Part shown: in pieces, positions 8,819-17,101 of the stretch
Numbering within the stretch: position 1 is the first letter of the stretch
How the letters are laid out: each line of letters begins with the position of its first letter
Source: Cytobacillus firmus DS1
Lineage (GTDB): Bacteria; Bacillota; Bacilli; Bacillales; Cytobacillaceae
Assembly (NCBI RefSeq): GCF_000565285.1
Contig: NZ_APVL01000012.1
Location: forward strand, 1 to 64,000
Length of the DNA: 64,000 nt
Direction: 5' to 3'
Made by a program: the position numbers and the translations under genes
Notes under the pieces: generated by a model
What the model saw: the letters and a program-made list of their open reading frames with translations, nothing else
Told to the model about the DNA's origin: nothing
The model's database searches: none

Positions 8819-9769
8819 TTATCTGAAAATTTTGTTTGGCACTTTTACTTCCGGCATACCGGCAGCATATGGCGCGACTTCATATTCAAAGAATTTGATC
8901 GCAATACCGCTTCCTGTGAAATAGAAAGGACGTTCATTATCTATCGTGATTTCATCCAAATATTCCGGGAAAATCATTTCCCCTCTGGCAGCACGATTCT
9001 TCAAGTCAGTGATGGCATACTTCTTAATCTTGCCTCTTGCGGTGCTCGTTTTTGCGACATCAGACAACTGCAGCTCAACACCTTTCATCAGGTCAAAATT
9101 ATACGAGGTTACCGTTGACATTCCATGAACTCCGCCTGTGTACATATAATCGTAAACTAAAATGCTCAGAAGGTTATTTTCGTTATATTTCACCTTATAA
9201 GATACATCATAATCGTAGCTGTACATCCAGTCTTCATCTTCTGGCACGTGGTAGCCATAGTCATAGTAATAATCCCATCGATGCTCTTCCTCTTCATCCT
9301 CGAGATTTTGAGCATTCTCATAAGACCCTTCAAAATGACTCTTAATAATCGCATTAATACGCTCTTTTGCGGCATTATCCACTAAACTGCTTATTTGCGG
9401 ATAAGTGAAATCCCCAATTTTCTTGTTCGTGAAGTTAACACCCAATGCCTGAAGCTTCACCTTGGATGGTGTTTCATATTTCACTTTGTTATCGCGGTCT
9501 ATATAATAGCCGCCGCCTAATCCAAGCTTTCCTGGAAGGAACGTATAAATTCTATAATTTTCTCCTGCCTTCAGTGTTCTGGACGGAGTCTTTTTAGATC
9601 CATCCCATTTGTATAACTCCGTGTTCTTTAAAACTGTCAATCTCCCAATCTGGCCTTTTTTCAGCTCTGCTCCATCCCACATTACCTTGGCACTTGCCCC
9701 GCTGGGAATAGAAATGAAAAAAAGTAAGAATGAAGCTAATACCATAACAGCTATTTTGGCTTTTTTCAT
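8819..9769 (-). CDS. Secreted protein: SH3-like module plus DUF3298/RsiV-like domain
   Basis: A signal peptide (1-27) is followed by the shared SH3-like module (WDGAELKKGQIGRLTVLK ... YETPSKVKLQAL, about 30-110). The C-terminal domain has the DUF4163/DUF3298 pattern of RsiV-type proteins: a PQIS..VDNAAKERINAII helix, YTGGVHG, YNFDL and a final FYFTGSGIAIKF. RsiV itself is a lysozyme-binding anti-sigma factor, but this protein has no membrane anchor or sigma-binding N-terminus, so a ligand-binding or wall role fits better. Between the helix and the strand region lies an unusual acidic and tyrosine-rich insert (DEEEEHRWDYYYDYG, EDEDWMYSYDYD). GGAGG precedes the ATG. Confidence 0.8.
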   Translation of the reverse strand: MKKAKIAVMVLASFLLFFISIPSGASAKVMWDGAELKKGQIGRLTVLKNTELYKWDGSKKTPSRTLKAGENYRIYTFLPGKLGLGGGYYIDRDNKVKYETPSKVKLQALGVNFTNKKIGDFTYPQISSLVDNAAKERINAIIKSHFEGSYENAQNLEDEEEEHRWDYYYDYGYHVPEDEDWMYSYDYDVSYKVKYNENNLLSILVYDYMYTGGVHGMSTVTSYNFDLMKGVELQLSDVAKTSTARGKIKKYAITDLKNRAARGEMIFPEYLDEITIDNERPFYFTGSGIAIKFFEYEVAPYAAGMPEVKVPNKIFR

Positions 9770-9880
9770 CGGATACCTCCAGAAATTAGAAATTAATTCC
9801 TTTTTAGGATATCACACAATAGGTATATAGAACTATTAGAAATCAGTTTATTTTTCAAATAATATTCACTATTCACCCAT

Positions 9881-11335
9881 TTATTGAACATATAATTCAT
9901 TGTATTTATTCTGCAAAGCTTTTATTACAACAGGATCAGAAACCTTTGACAGATTTGACTCAAAATATAGTATCCCTTTTTCAGCACCTGATTGATTTTG
10001 CGCAGTGTGATCCACTTTGATCTGATCCAGGACCATATTTAGTGTGACAGCCATCCTGGTTTCCTCAAGTATTTTTTCCGATGGGTCTTTATACTGCTTA
10101 AGAACCGCGTCCCGAGTTGTTTTTCCATGCACCCTATATAAATACTGAGCCTGCCTCTTGATCAGAGAAGACAATGAGTGATAAGAGGCTTCCATCTTAT
10201 CCAGGTCCCCTGCCCTCTTGTGAGATTCAAGTTCCCGCTGCTTCACGGTAAGTTTTTCTCCGGCAGTTATGCCATCTATAAAGTTCATAGCACGCTCTCT
10301 GGTAAGTTCTATATTCTTAAGTTTTGGCGAATAGGCTTTTTTATGGGTTTCAGATAAATCAGCATAAGCTTTCTTTGCCTGAATCAGGCTATTTCCGGTT
10401 TGATTATAAGCCGCATAGGGCTTAACAGTTGCTTTTCCTTCATAATCCACATAGATTTGTCTATGAAGTGCCGAGCTTGCTCTTTCCGCATCAGCAAGAT
10501 GCTTCAAAAATAGATTGACAGATGAATTAATATGATAGGTATGCACCTTGCCTGCCAGCGAAGATATGAACTTAACATCTTTTTTTACTGGAATTCCGGT
10601 TGTCATGATAACGAGAATATATGGCTGATCATCCATAATAATAGCAGCATCATTATAGATTAAATCCTTGGGAATGTAGCCTACCTTATGGGCGACTTTC
10701 TTTGAAGCAAGGCCGGGAGCAATTGTTTCTTTATACACTGTATTTGCAAGCAGATTCAATAGCTCATTTCCATACTGCGGGTTCTTCCCAGCAAAATTCC
10801 ACACATGCTTTAAATAGACAGATAAATCGTTAGCCGTAGTGACATTCATCCCGGCAGGATAAACCGTTTTACCTCCCAATGACTTTGCATAATTAATAAA
10901 ATTGCTTTTACCAACTTTTTCACGCAGCATAATGAAGGCTATATTATCAGAGTACACGATACACTTTTCCAGCAAATCGCGAATCGTATAAGAAGTCCCC
11001 ACCCGGTCCTTTTGGATGACACCGCTTCCTCCGTAGTAGTGATGGGAACGATATGTAAGCTTTTCACTTAAATTAATTTTTCCTTTGGAAGCCAAATCAT
11101 AAACAAACAAGGCTAACGGAAGCTTTATTGTACTCGCCGCAGGCCTTATTTTAGAAGAATTATAGGAATACGTCTCCCCTGTGCTCAAGTTCTCATAATA
11201 GATTGAAATATTGGGATACGCTTTAATTGACGGCTTAACATAAGATTCAAGCGTGCCTGCGGCTTTAGCCTCAAAAGCACCCATGCTTTGAAAAAACAGC
11301 ATGAATGCCAGTAAAAAACAAGCTGACTTCTTCAT
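9881..11335 (-). CDS. Secreted serine hydrolase, class A beta-lactamase-like
   Basis: Exported enzyme of the beta-lactamase/transpeptidase superfamily. After a signal peptide (1-26) the three class A motifs are visible: ASTIKL (S-x-x-K, about 67), YSDN (S-D-N, about 133) and HKVGYIPKD (K-x-G, about 216). The domain ends near residue 265, where classical enzymes stop. About 210 extra alpha-helical residues follow and are of unknown function. The motifs fit either a beta-lactam hydrolase or a wall-acting peptidase, so resistance should not be assumed. No clear terminator is visible in the 110 bp after the stop. Confidence 0.8.
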   Translation of the reverse strand: MKKSACFLLAFMLFFQSMGAFEAKAAGTLESYVKPSIKAYPNISIYYENLSTGETYSYNSSKIRPAASTIKLPLALFVYDLASKGKINLSEKLTYRSHHYYGGSGVIQKDRVGTSYTIRDLLEKCIVYSDNIAFIMLREKVGKSNFINYAKSLGGKTVYPAGMNVTTANDLSVYLKHVWNFAGKNPQYGNELLNLLANTVYKETIAPGLASKKVAHKVGYIPKDLIYNDAAIIMDDQPYILVIMTTGIPVKKDVKFISSLAGKVHTYHINSSVNLFLKHLADAERASSALHRQIYVDYEGKATVKPYAAYNQTGNSLIQAKKAYADLSETHKKAYSPKLKNIELTRERAMNFIDGITAGEKLTVKQRELESHKRAGDLDKMEASYHSLSSLIKRQAQYLYRVHGKTTRDAVLKQYKDPSEKILEETRMAVTLNMVLDQIKVDHTAQNQSGAEKGILYFESNLSKVSDPVVIKALQNKYNELYVQ

Positions 11336-11518
11336 TTCCTCTCTCCGCTCTATACTTTTTAGTTCTATTAAACTATAAAATGGAAAAGTTTTCTATAATT
11401 AATTTAAGTTCAAAGGATTCACTGAGTCAACGGTATAAAGTCTTTGTATTGAATTAATGTTCTATCTCTTATGCTCACCGCCTCCTTCATTAACTTTATT
11501 GAAGATTATAGAAAAACA

Positions 11519-11550
11519 AAAAAATCAATCAAACGTTTGATTGATTTTTT
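11519..11550. repeat. Dispersed palindrome, copy 1 (32 bp perfect)
   Basis: A perfect palindrome centred at 11534/11535 with the core TCAATCAAACGTTTGATTGA, extended by AAAAAA and TTTTTT. It lies 27 bp past the stop of the PAS/HATPase gene. With its T runs this copy could act as a weak terminator in either direction. Four more copies occur at 15514, 32611, 44312 and 49376. Confidence 0.9.
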
Positions 11551-11576
11551 GAACCATAGAGGCTATCCATCATTAT

Positions 11577-12803
11577 TTATTCCTTCTTATTAAAAACCAG
11601 ACCGATCCTTGTACCTTTGGCATCACTTTTAATATACACTCTGTCGCTAAAACGTGACATCAGGTGAAAACCCTGGCCAAGAGTCGAGGTGGTGGAAAAC
11701 CCCTGGATTAATGTGGCCTTGGGCAGATCATTCAATTGGATTCCTGATCCTCGGTCATCTATCAAAAAGATGATGTGCTGGTCTGAGCACCATGTTTCCA
11801 TTGTTCCCTTTGCAGCATGTTTGAGGGCATTTGTAGCAGCTTCCTGGATCGCGAGTGTAATCTGGAGATGCCTGTCTTCCGCAATTCCTTCCTCTGTTAA
11901 ATCTCTTTTGATATCCTGCCTCATATATTGCAGCTGCTTTAATTCAACCAGTTCAAAGACGCTCTTCTTCCGGTAGTTATGTAAAAGTTCATTAATTTCC
12001 TGGTCGTTTGTTAAAATCATTTTTCCTTTTGTAATAGAGCGGATTACTTCTTTGTAGGTCTCCCATTGTTTGAGAAGGAGCTGTTTTTCTCTTTGGACGA
12101 CTTCCGTTACATCAAATGAAAGAAATCCACCTGTCTGAAATCCCAAGGGAATGGAGTGAATATCGATATATCTTTCGTTGTCTGCATCTATTATAAGTTC
12201 TCTTTCCGGTTTGTTGGCCTTAATGGCTTTCTCCATTAAAGAAATCATTTCCGGTTCGTTAAGATAGGTAAACGGCCCGCCGCTCATCTGTTTCAGGCGG
12301 CCTTTCTCATATTTAAATGTTGAGCCGACGACTAAACGGTCCAAAAGCTCTGATTTTAAAAGCTCATTATGCAGGTCTTCCCTCAGCTTTTCTTTAATAT
12401 CATCCTGTAAATGTTCTGTCAGGCTGTTGATGACATCCTTTTTATCCATATATAAAAATTCATATTCATCTCTTGAAAGCCGATTATCCGATTCTGTCTC
12501 TCTCACAACTTTAATAATGTCAAAAGCAATTAAATTTTCGAAATCCTTATGATACACTGGCGAAACATGGACCTTTACGTCTCCAATTTCAAGGGAATAT
12601 TCACGGCGGGGTGCAGAAGTTTCAACGAGCAATCCTACACGGCTGATTCCGCAAAGCAAACCTGAGTATTCTTCCTTATTATCCAAGTCAACCAGCTGAA
12701 CTCTAGTCGGAGGATCTAGCTTCCGCCGCAGGGATCCGCCTTCGATCAGCTCTAAACAGTTATCACAATCTGCATTAATTGGACATGAATCACATTGAAT
12801 CAT
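11577..12803 (-). CDS. PAS/HATPase regulator with N-terminal cysteine cluster (RsbW-like kinase domain)
   Basis: A soluble 408-residue signalling protein. The N-terminus carries four cysteines in the pattern CDSC-x5-CDNC (residues 4-16), fit for zinc or an iron-sulfur cluster. A beta-rich segment follows (about 30-110, SGLLCGISRVGLLVE) that resembles a PilZ barrel but lacks a clear RxxxR motif. A PAS-like domain (about 155-230, IDIHSIPLG...GFLSFDVTE) leads into a helical linker. The C-terminus is a GHKL ATPase domain of anti-sigma type (QEAATNALKHAA, DDRGSGI, GFSTTSTLGQGFHLM). There is no phosphoacceptor His region, so it is more like an RsbW/RsbT-type switch kinase than a classical sensor kinase. 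GGCGGTGATT precedes the ATG. Confidence 0.72.
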   Translation of the reverse strand: MIQCDSCPINADCDNCLELIEGGSLRRKLDPPTRVQLVDLDNKEEYSGLLCGISRVGLLVETSAPRREYSLEIGDVKVHVSPVYHKDFENLIAFDIIKVVRETESDNRLSRDEYEFLYMDKKDVINSLTEHLQDDIKEKLREDLHNELLKSELLDRLVVGSTFKYEKGRLKQMSGGPFTYLNEPEMISLMEKAIKANKPERELIIDADNERYIDIHSIPLGFQTGGFLSFDVTEVVQREKQLLLKQWETYKEVIRSITKGKMILTNDQEINELLHNYRKKSVFELVELKQLQYMRQDIKRDLTEEGIAEDRHLQITLAIQEAATNALKHAAKGTMETWCSDQHIIFLIDDRGSGIQLNDLPKATLIQGFSTTSTLGQGFHLMSRFSDRVYIKSDAKGTRIGLVFNKKE

Positions 12804-12872
12804 CTAATCACCGCCTGGATAGTAAAAAAATACTACTATAAATTTAAAATCCTTTTAAAAGATTTGGTAATA

Positions 12873-12897
12873 TTTTGATATATTTATTATATCAAAA
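12873..12897. promoter_or_regulatory. Perfect inverted repeat in a divergent intergenic region
   Basis: TTTTGATATA and TATATCAAAA are a perfect 10-bp inverted repeat with a 5-bp gap, 70 bp upstream of the leftward PAS/HATPase gene and 225 bp upstream of the rightward diguanylate cyclase gene. It could be an operator. The rest of the 318-bp gap (12804-13122) is AT-rich with TTTTAAG-like words and shows no gene. Confidence 0.4.
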
Positions 12898-13122
12898 GAA
12901 CTAATTAAATGTTTCTCCATGATGCTTCTATCAAGCCGGTTTAAGGACATTTAAAATACGTTTTAAGACATATTAGACAGGATTTAAAGCCTTTTAAGAC
13001 TTTACAATCTTCTTTGCTGTTTATCCATATATTATTAGTTTACGGAAGAGATTTTTTGGGTAAATATACCCAACCGGCTTCGTATAATAAATTTTAAAAT
13101 CTGCATGGAGAAGGTCAAAAAA

Positions 13123-14259
13123 ATGAAGATTTATCAGAATGCCCTGTTTGGTTTTGTAGTTTTATCCCTATTGGCTTCAAGCATTTGGAACTATTATGCT
13201 TTTCAAAGTCTGGAGAACCAGTCTGATCGATTCATTAATCGGTTAATTCCTTTAGAAATGACGATCGGAAATATATTCAAAAATCTATTAAACCAGGAAA
13301 CAGGAATGAGGGGATACATTTATTCAGAAGACATCAAATTTCTTGATCCGTATAATGCAGGGAGAGAAAGACTTGACTGGAACATAGCTCAAATAAAAGT
13401 CCTGAGCAAGGACTACCCGGCTATTTCAGATTATTTCCATACCCATTCTTTGCCGCAGATCAAGAAGATACAATCTGCTTTTGAAAATGAGATCAACGCA
13501 GTCAGTGCTGCTCCATCAGATTTTGGGATCAGCATTCTGGCATCCAAGAAAGAAATGGACATTTATCGCATTCAGCATGAAGAGCTGCTAAACCTGGTGA
13601 CCGGGGAAATGGAACTAGCAATGGAACATCAGAAAAGTGCGAGCCAAAGAGCGAAATACTTTTTAATTTTTGCTATTATTATTGCCGGCGTATCGGTAAT
13701 TCTTCTATTGTCCACCTACCGCAAATCTTCAAAAGCTGAACATTTTATGATGCTTGCATCCCTGGATGGACTTACAAAAATTCCAAATCGGCGGTCTTTG
13801 GATCATCAGCTTCAAAAACAATGGAAAAAGCATCTGGCAAGTAAAGGAAACCTCGGCATTATCCTTTTGGATATTGATTTTTTTAAAAAGTATAATGATG
13901 AATATGGACATATCCTTGGAGATGACGTGCTTGCAAAAGTTGCGGAAACCTTACATAAAACAGCAAAAATGCAAAAGTGCTTTGCCGGCAGATATGGCGG
14001 AGAAGAATTCATGATCATCATGCCAAAAGCAACTAAAGCCCGCATGCAATCACTTGGGCAAACTTTAAATGACAAAATAATGACCCTCTCAATTGAACAC
14101 AGCCAGTCTCCTTATAAGGTACTAACCATTAGCCTTGGCGGAGCAATCGGGAAGCCAGCCGCGGATATGCTGCCTCAGAATCTCACACAGATGGCCGATG
14201 ATATGCTATACAAAAGCAAGGAAAATGGCCGGAATCAGTGCCATATACAACCGATTTAG
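13123..14259 (+). CDS. CHASE3-type sensor diguanylate cyclase (GGDEF)
   Basis: Membrane-bound enzyme expected to make cyclic di-GMP. A first membrane helix (about 8-28), an extracellular helical domain of CHASE3 type (about 35-185, with NQETGMRGYIYS, the typical CHASE3 signature), a second membrane helix (about 190-210) and a C-terminal GGDEF domain. The active-site loop reads GGEEF, a functional variant, with the nucleotide-binding SLDGLTKIPNRR and DIDFFKKYND segments intact. No RxxD inhibitory site is visible five residues ahead of GGEEF. I chose the ATG at 13123 because GGAGAAGG lies at good spacing; the ATG at 13105 overlaps that site. Confidence 0.88.
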   Translation: MKIYQNALFGFVVLSLLASSIWNYYAFQSLENQSDRFINRLIPLEMTIGNIFKNLLNQETGMRGYIYSEDIKFLDPYNAGRERLDWNIAQIKVLSKDYPAISDYFHTHSLPQIKKIQSAFENEINAVSAAPSDFGISILASKKEMDIYRIQHEELLNLVTGEMELAMEHQKSASQRAKYFLIFAIIIAGVSVILLLSTYRKSSKAEHFMMLASLDGLTKIPNRRSLDHQLQKQWKKHLASKGNLGIILLDIDFFKKYNDEYGHILGDDVLAKVAETLHKTAKMQKCFAGRYGGEEFMIIMPKATKARMQSLGQTLNDKIMTLSIEHSQSPYKVLTISLGGAIGKPAADMLPQNLTQMADDMLYKSKENGRNQCHIQPI

Positions 14260-14287
14260 GGGCAGGGAGGTTTCCTGCCCTTTTTTT
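14260..14287 (+). terminator. Terminator of the diguanylate cyclase gene
   Basis: GGGCAGG and CCTGCCC form a stem followed by TTTTTTT. The stem starts directly after the stop codon. Confidence 0.9.
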
Positions 14288-14310
14288 ATCGGAGGATAAG
14301 TGCAAAATAA

Positions 14311-14339
14311 TTGAAAACCATTTTTTCTTTTAGTATGAT
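14311..14339 (+). promoter_or_regulatory. Sigma-A type promoter
   Basis: TTGAAA (14311-14316) and TATGAT (14334-14339) are separated by 17 bases. The promoter would drive the small gene at 14428, leaving a leader of about 80 nt that contains the inverted halves AAAACC and GGTTTT. Confidence 0.6.
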
Positions 14340-14427
14340 GGAAAACGGTTTTGTTTTTTATTACTCCCTAGAGATGCACAAGATGACAAAAAATAAAAAC
14401 AGTAGAATAGTAAAGGGAGAAATATAG

Positions 14428-14634
14428 ATGACAAATGAATTAGCAGATTATTACAAAGAGTGGATTGAACAAAATGAAGTGCTGGTCGTCAAAAGCACTG
14501 AAAAAAAAATCTTAGTAGGCAGACTCATTAACTACGATGAAAAGGAACAATGCATATCCTTATATATAGATGAAGAAAAACGGATTGAAACCTTGGAGAT
14601 TTCTGAACTCTCTTCTATTAAAACCCTTTTATAG
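14428..14634 (+). CDS. Small 68-residue cytoplasmic protein, beta-rich
   Basis: The protein starts with an amphipathic helix (ELADYYKEWIEQNEVLVV) and continues with short beta strands (KKILVGRLINYDEKEQCISLYI, RIETLEISELSSIKTLL). The pattern of a helix followed by a small barrel that ends in a strand resembles YolD-like or Sm-like small proteins, but I cannot assign it. AAAGGGAG precedes the ATG at normal spacing, and a good promoter lies about 100 bp upstream. It is monocistronic. Confidence 0.68.
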   Translation: MTNELADYYKEWIEQNEVLVVKSTEKKILVGRLINYDEKEQCISLYIDEEKRIETLEISELSSIKTLL

Positions 14635-14687
14635 CATGCTCCATACCACTTCATTAAGCACCGGTAATCCGCCGATTATCCTTTCCA

Positions 14688-14713
14688 CGGGACAGGACCT
14701 TCCGCCTGTCCCG
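14688..14713 (+). terminator. GC-rich hairpin downstream of the small gene
   Basis: CGGGACAGG and CCTGTCCCG make a perfect 9-bp stem with an 8-base loop. No T run follows, so it may be a weak terminator or a REP-like hairpin. The rest of 14635-14815 shows no gene. Confidence 0.4.
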
Positions 14714-14815
14714 CTGAATTTCACTATCTTACAGTTTTAGCTCATAAACCTACAGCGGCCCGCGCTGTTATTGCCTGGCACTTGGGCAAGCCCGCTCCGC
14801 TCAGGTGAAAAGCCT

Positions 14816-15508
14816 GGTCTATTTGCGGATTTTGCTTGTCTATTTGTGGATTTCCCTGGTCTATTTACAGATTTCCCGTTCTATTTGCGGATTCCCCGTT
14901 CTATTTGCAAATTCTCCAGATCTATTTGCAGATTCCCCTTGTCTATTTGCAGATTCCCATCTATTTGCCAGATTCTCCAGATCTATTTGCAGATCCCTCT
15001 GTTCTATTTTGCAGATTTCCCCTATCTATTTGCAGATCCCTCTGTTCTATTTGCAGATTCCCTATCTATTTGCAGATTCCCCTTGTCTATTTGCAGATTC
15101 CCCTTGTCTATTTGCAGATTCCCATCTATTTGCCAGATTCTCCAGATCTATTTGCGGATTCCCCTTGTCTATTTGCAGATTCCCCGTTCTATTTGCAGAT
15201 CCCTCTGTTCTATTTGCGGATTCCCCGTTCTATTTGCGGATTCCCCGTTCTATTTGCAGATTCCTCTGTTCTATTTGCGGATTCCCCGTTCTATTTGCAG
15301 ATTTCTCCAATCTATTTGCACTTTCCCCGTTCTATTTGCAGATTCCCTGGTCTATTTGCAAATTCCTATCTATTTGCAGATTCTCCAGATCTATTTGCAG
15401 ATCCCTCTGTTCTATTTGCGGATTCCCCTGGTCTATTTGCAGATTCCAATCTATTTGCCAGATTCTCCAGATCTAATTGCACTTTCCACGTTCTATTTGC
15501 AATTCACC
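14816..15508 (+). repeat. CTATTTGC repeat array 2 (about 34 units)
   Basis: About 34 units of 18-23 bp, each starting (G)TCTATTTGC(A/G)GATT and continuing with a C/T-rich spacer (CCCCGT, CCCTTG, CTCCAGA, CCTCTGT). Spacer type varies but recurs: the pair CTATTTGCCAGATTCTCCAGA + TCTATTTGC appears near 14960, 15125 and 15450, which shows block duplication. Unit length is not a multiple of three, and the units carry no stop codons on this strand, so all three forward frames stay open for more than 200 codons without ribosome binding sites. I therefore treat it as non-coding. Array 1 at 48-255 shares the motif and orientation. Confidence 0.93.
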
Positions 15509-15513
15509 ATAAT

Positions 15514-15533
15514 TCAATCAAACGTTTGATTGA
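15514..15533. repeat. Dispersed palindrome, copy 2 (20 bp perfect)
   Basis: TCAATCAAACGTTTGATTGA, centred at 15523/15524, six bases after the end of the large CTATTTGC array. Confidence 0.9.
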
Positions 15534-15835
15534 TTAATAATTTTCCGCACAAAACACAGCTCTACTACGTTTGCCTCAAGCAGCCTATATATTTTCAAAT
15601 TTTCTTCCCTTCTATACCAATAACTACTAAAAATATAGGTAACTCCTCCGATAACATTAGTAAGACCATAGCACTGATTTTTAAGTCATACAAAGAGGAG
15701 GGTAAGAAGACTTTCGCTTTTCCTAACCCGGAGACTTTTTAGCATGTTCCGTGTTACTGGGAGAATTGCTTTGCATATCCAAACGGCATCTTTATTAAGC
15801 ATGAGGTTCATCAACAAGTACAGGGAGTTGTCGAC
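15534..15835. other. Intergenic leader of the wall peptidase gene
   Basis: About 300 bp without a convincing gene. An open frame of 70 codons from 15530 has no ribosome binding site and low-complexity content. The segment AGGAGGGTAAGAAGACTTT (about 15694-15712) and the later TTTTCCTAACCC could pair weakly. I see no known riboswitch signature. Confidence 0.4.
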
Positions 15836-17044
15836 ATGAAAAAAATACGCATCTGCTCATTTGCAGTGATCGCCCTGCTGATCACAGCCTTCTTTTTCCT
15901 GCCAAGCACACAGGCAGCCAGTAAAGTTCATACAGTTTCGTCAAATGATACGGTTAAATCCATTGCTGCCAAATATAAGATATCGCCTGCCCAACTTTTG
16001 AAGCACAATGGATTGCCTGATGAAAAATTATATCCTGGCCAGAAACTGCAAATCAATTCTGCCACATATAAAAGCGCCCAATACCAATGGTATGAGCGAG
16101 GCAGGCAAATTGCGAGCTATGCCAAAACATTTGACGGATTTAAGAAGGAAATGGGAGAAGAGTCACCAGAAAAAGGGTTTGATTCCAGCGGCCTTATTTA
16201 TTGGACACTGTCACAGCAAGGGATCCCTTTGGATCGCACGACCATTGACGGATTTTATAAGCTGGGGATGGAAACGGACTCACCAAAAGCCGGAGATCTT
16301 ATATTTTTTGTAAAAAAAGATAAGACCGGAAAAGTAACAGAAGTGCTGACGGGCGGAATATACCTCGGTGATAAGCAATTTGTCCATTCCGGATATGGAT
16401 CTTCTTCCGTTAAAGTAAAATCAGTAACTGACAAGTGGTTCAAAGATTACAGTTATGTCTTTAAAACCTTTACTCCTAAAGGAGAGCATGTGGTCCAAAA
16501 GGGTGATACCCTAAAAAGTGTTGCCGCGACATACAATAAAACACCATCTGCACTGAAAAAACTAAATGGACTTCCGTCTGACACCATCCTTGAAGGACAA
16601 TTTTTACAGGTATACAATGAACCGCTATTTCCTTTCTATTCTGAAAAGGATGCTGCTTATAACAAAGCCATTGATGTTATCAAGTATGCCTATACATTCA
16701 GAGGCTATGAATATGTATGGAGCGAAGAAAGCCCTGAAGAAGGCTTTGACTGCAGCGGACTCGTTTATTATGTTATGAAACAGCATGATCTGGCAATCAG
16801 CCGTAAATCTGCGGCATCCTACTCAAGTTTGCTGGAAGTAATTTCAGAGCCGAAAACTGGAGACCTTGTATTTTTTGAAAATACAGGCACCCGCACAGGA
16901 GTTACCCATATGGGCATCTATCTCGGAAATGGCTATTTCATTAATACGACAGAGAGAGCCGGAGTGCATATCTCTCATCTATCATCATCCTTTTTCACTA
17001 AGAAGTTTCACAGTTACGGAGACAGCGCCTCTCTTTTTCAATAA
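15836..17044 (+). CDS. Secreted LysM / NlpC-P60 wall hydrolase with one degenerate catalytic domain
   Basis: Exported peptidoglycan endopeptidase. The order is signal peptide (1-28), LysM (30-74), NlpC/P60-like domain 1 (about 83-212), LysM (216-260), NlpC/P60 domain 2 (about 275-400). Domain 2 has the nucleophile Cys in GFDCSG (306) and the His in VTHMGIYLG (358). Domain 1 keeps the fold (GFDSSGLIYW, GGIYLGDK, FVHSGYG) but has Ser117 in place of the Cys and Thr172 in place of the His, so it should be inactive. LysM domains bind peptidoglycan glycan. GGGAG precedes the ATG. A strong terminator follows. Confidence 0.9.
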   Translation: MKKIRICSFAVIALLITAFFFLPSTQAASKVHTVSSNDTVKSIAAKYKISPAQLLKHNGLPDEKLYPGQKLQINSATYKSAQYQWYERGRQIASYAKTFDGFKKEMGEESPEKGFDSSGLIYWTLSQQGIPLDRTTIDGFYKLGMETDSPKAGDLIFFVKKDKTGKVTEVLTGGIYLGDKQFVHSGYGSSSVKVKSVTDKWFKDYSYVFKTFTPKGEHVVQKGDTLKSVAATYNKTPSALKKLNGLPSDTILEGQFLQVYNEPLFPFYSEKDAAYNKAIDVIKYAYTFRGYEYVWSEESPEEGFDCSGLVYYVMKQHDLAISRKSAASYSSLLEVISEPKTGDLVFFENTGTRTGVTHMGIYLGNGYFINTTERAGVHISHLSSSFFTKKFHSYGDSASLFQ

Positions 17045-17055
17045 AATGAAACTTC

Positions 17056-17088
17056 AATCAGTGGGGGGTTCCTTATCCCCCACTGATT
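17056..17088 (+). terminator. Terminator-like hairpin after the wall peptidase gene
   Basis: AATCAGTGGGGG and CCCCCACTGATT form a 12-bp stem with a 9-base loop, followed by GTTAGT rather than a clean T run. It is also the first of a chain of stem-loops reaching to 17289. Confidence 0.65.
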
Positions 17089-17101
17089 GTTAGTCACGTT
17101 C

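Noticed and set aside
9881-11335. Calling the serine hydrolase an antibiotic-resistance beta-lactamase
   Set aside because: The S-x-x-K, SDN and K-x-G motifs are shared with wall-acting relatives, and the long C-terminal extension is not typical of resistance enzymes.
11519-11550. All palindrome copies as simple terminators
   Set aside because: Only this copy has T runs. The others lack them, and copies 3 and 4 lie near separate, better terminators.
14816-15508. Possible CRISPR array
   Set aside because: Units are only 18-23 bp with a short conserved head, tails recur rather than being unique, and there are no cas genes nearby.
14771-15537. Three overlapping open frames of 220-250 codons, rich in Tyr-Leu-Gln-Ile-Pro and Ser-Ile-Cys-Arg-Phe
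   Set aside because: They are the same CTATTTGC repeat read in all three forward frames. Units vary in length, no frame has a ribosome binding site, and no frame is preferred.
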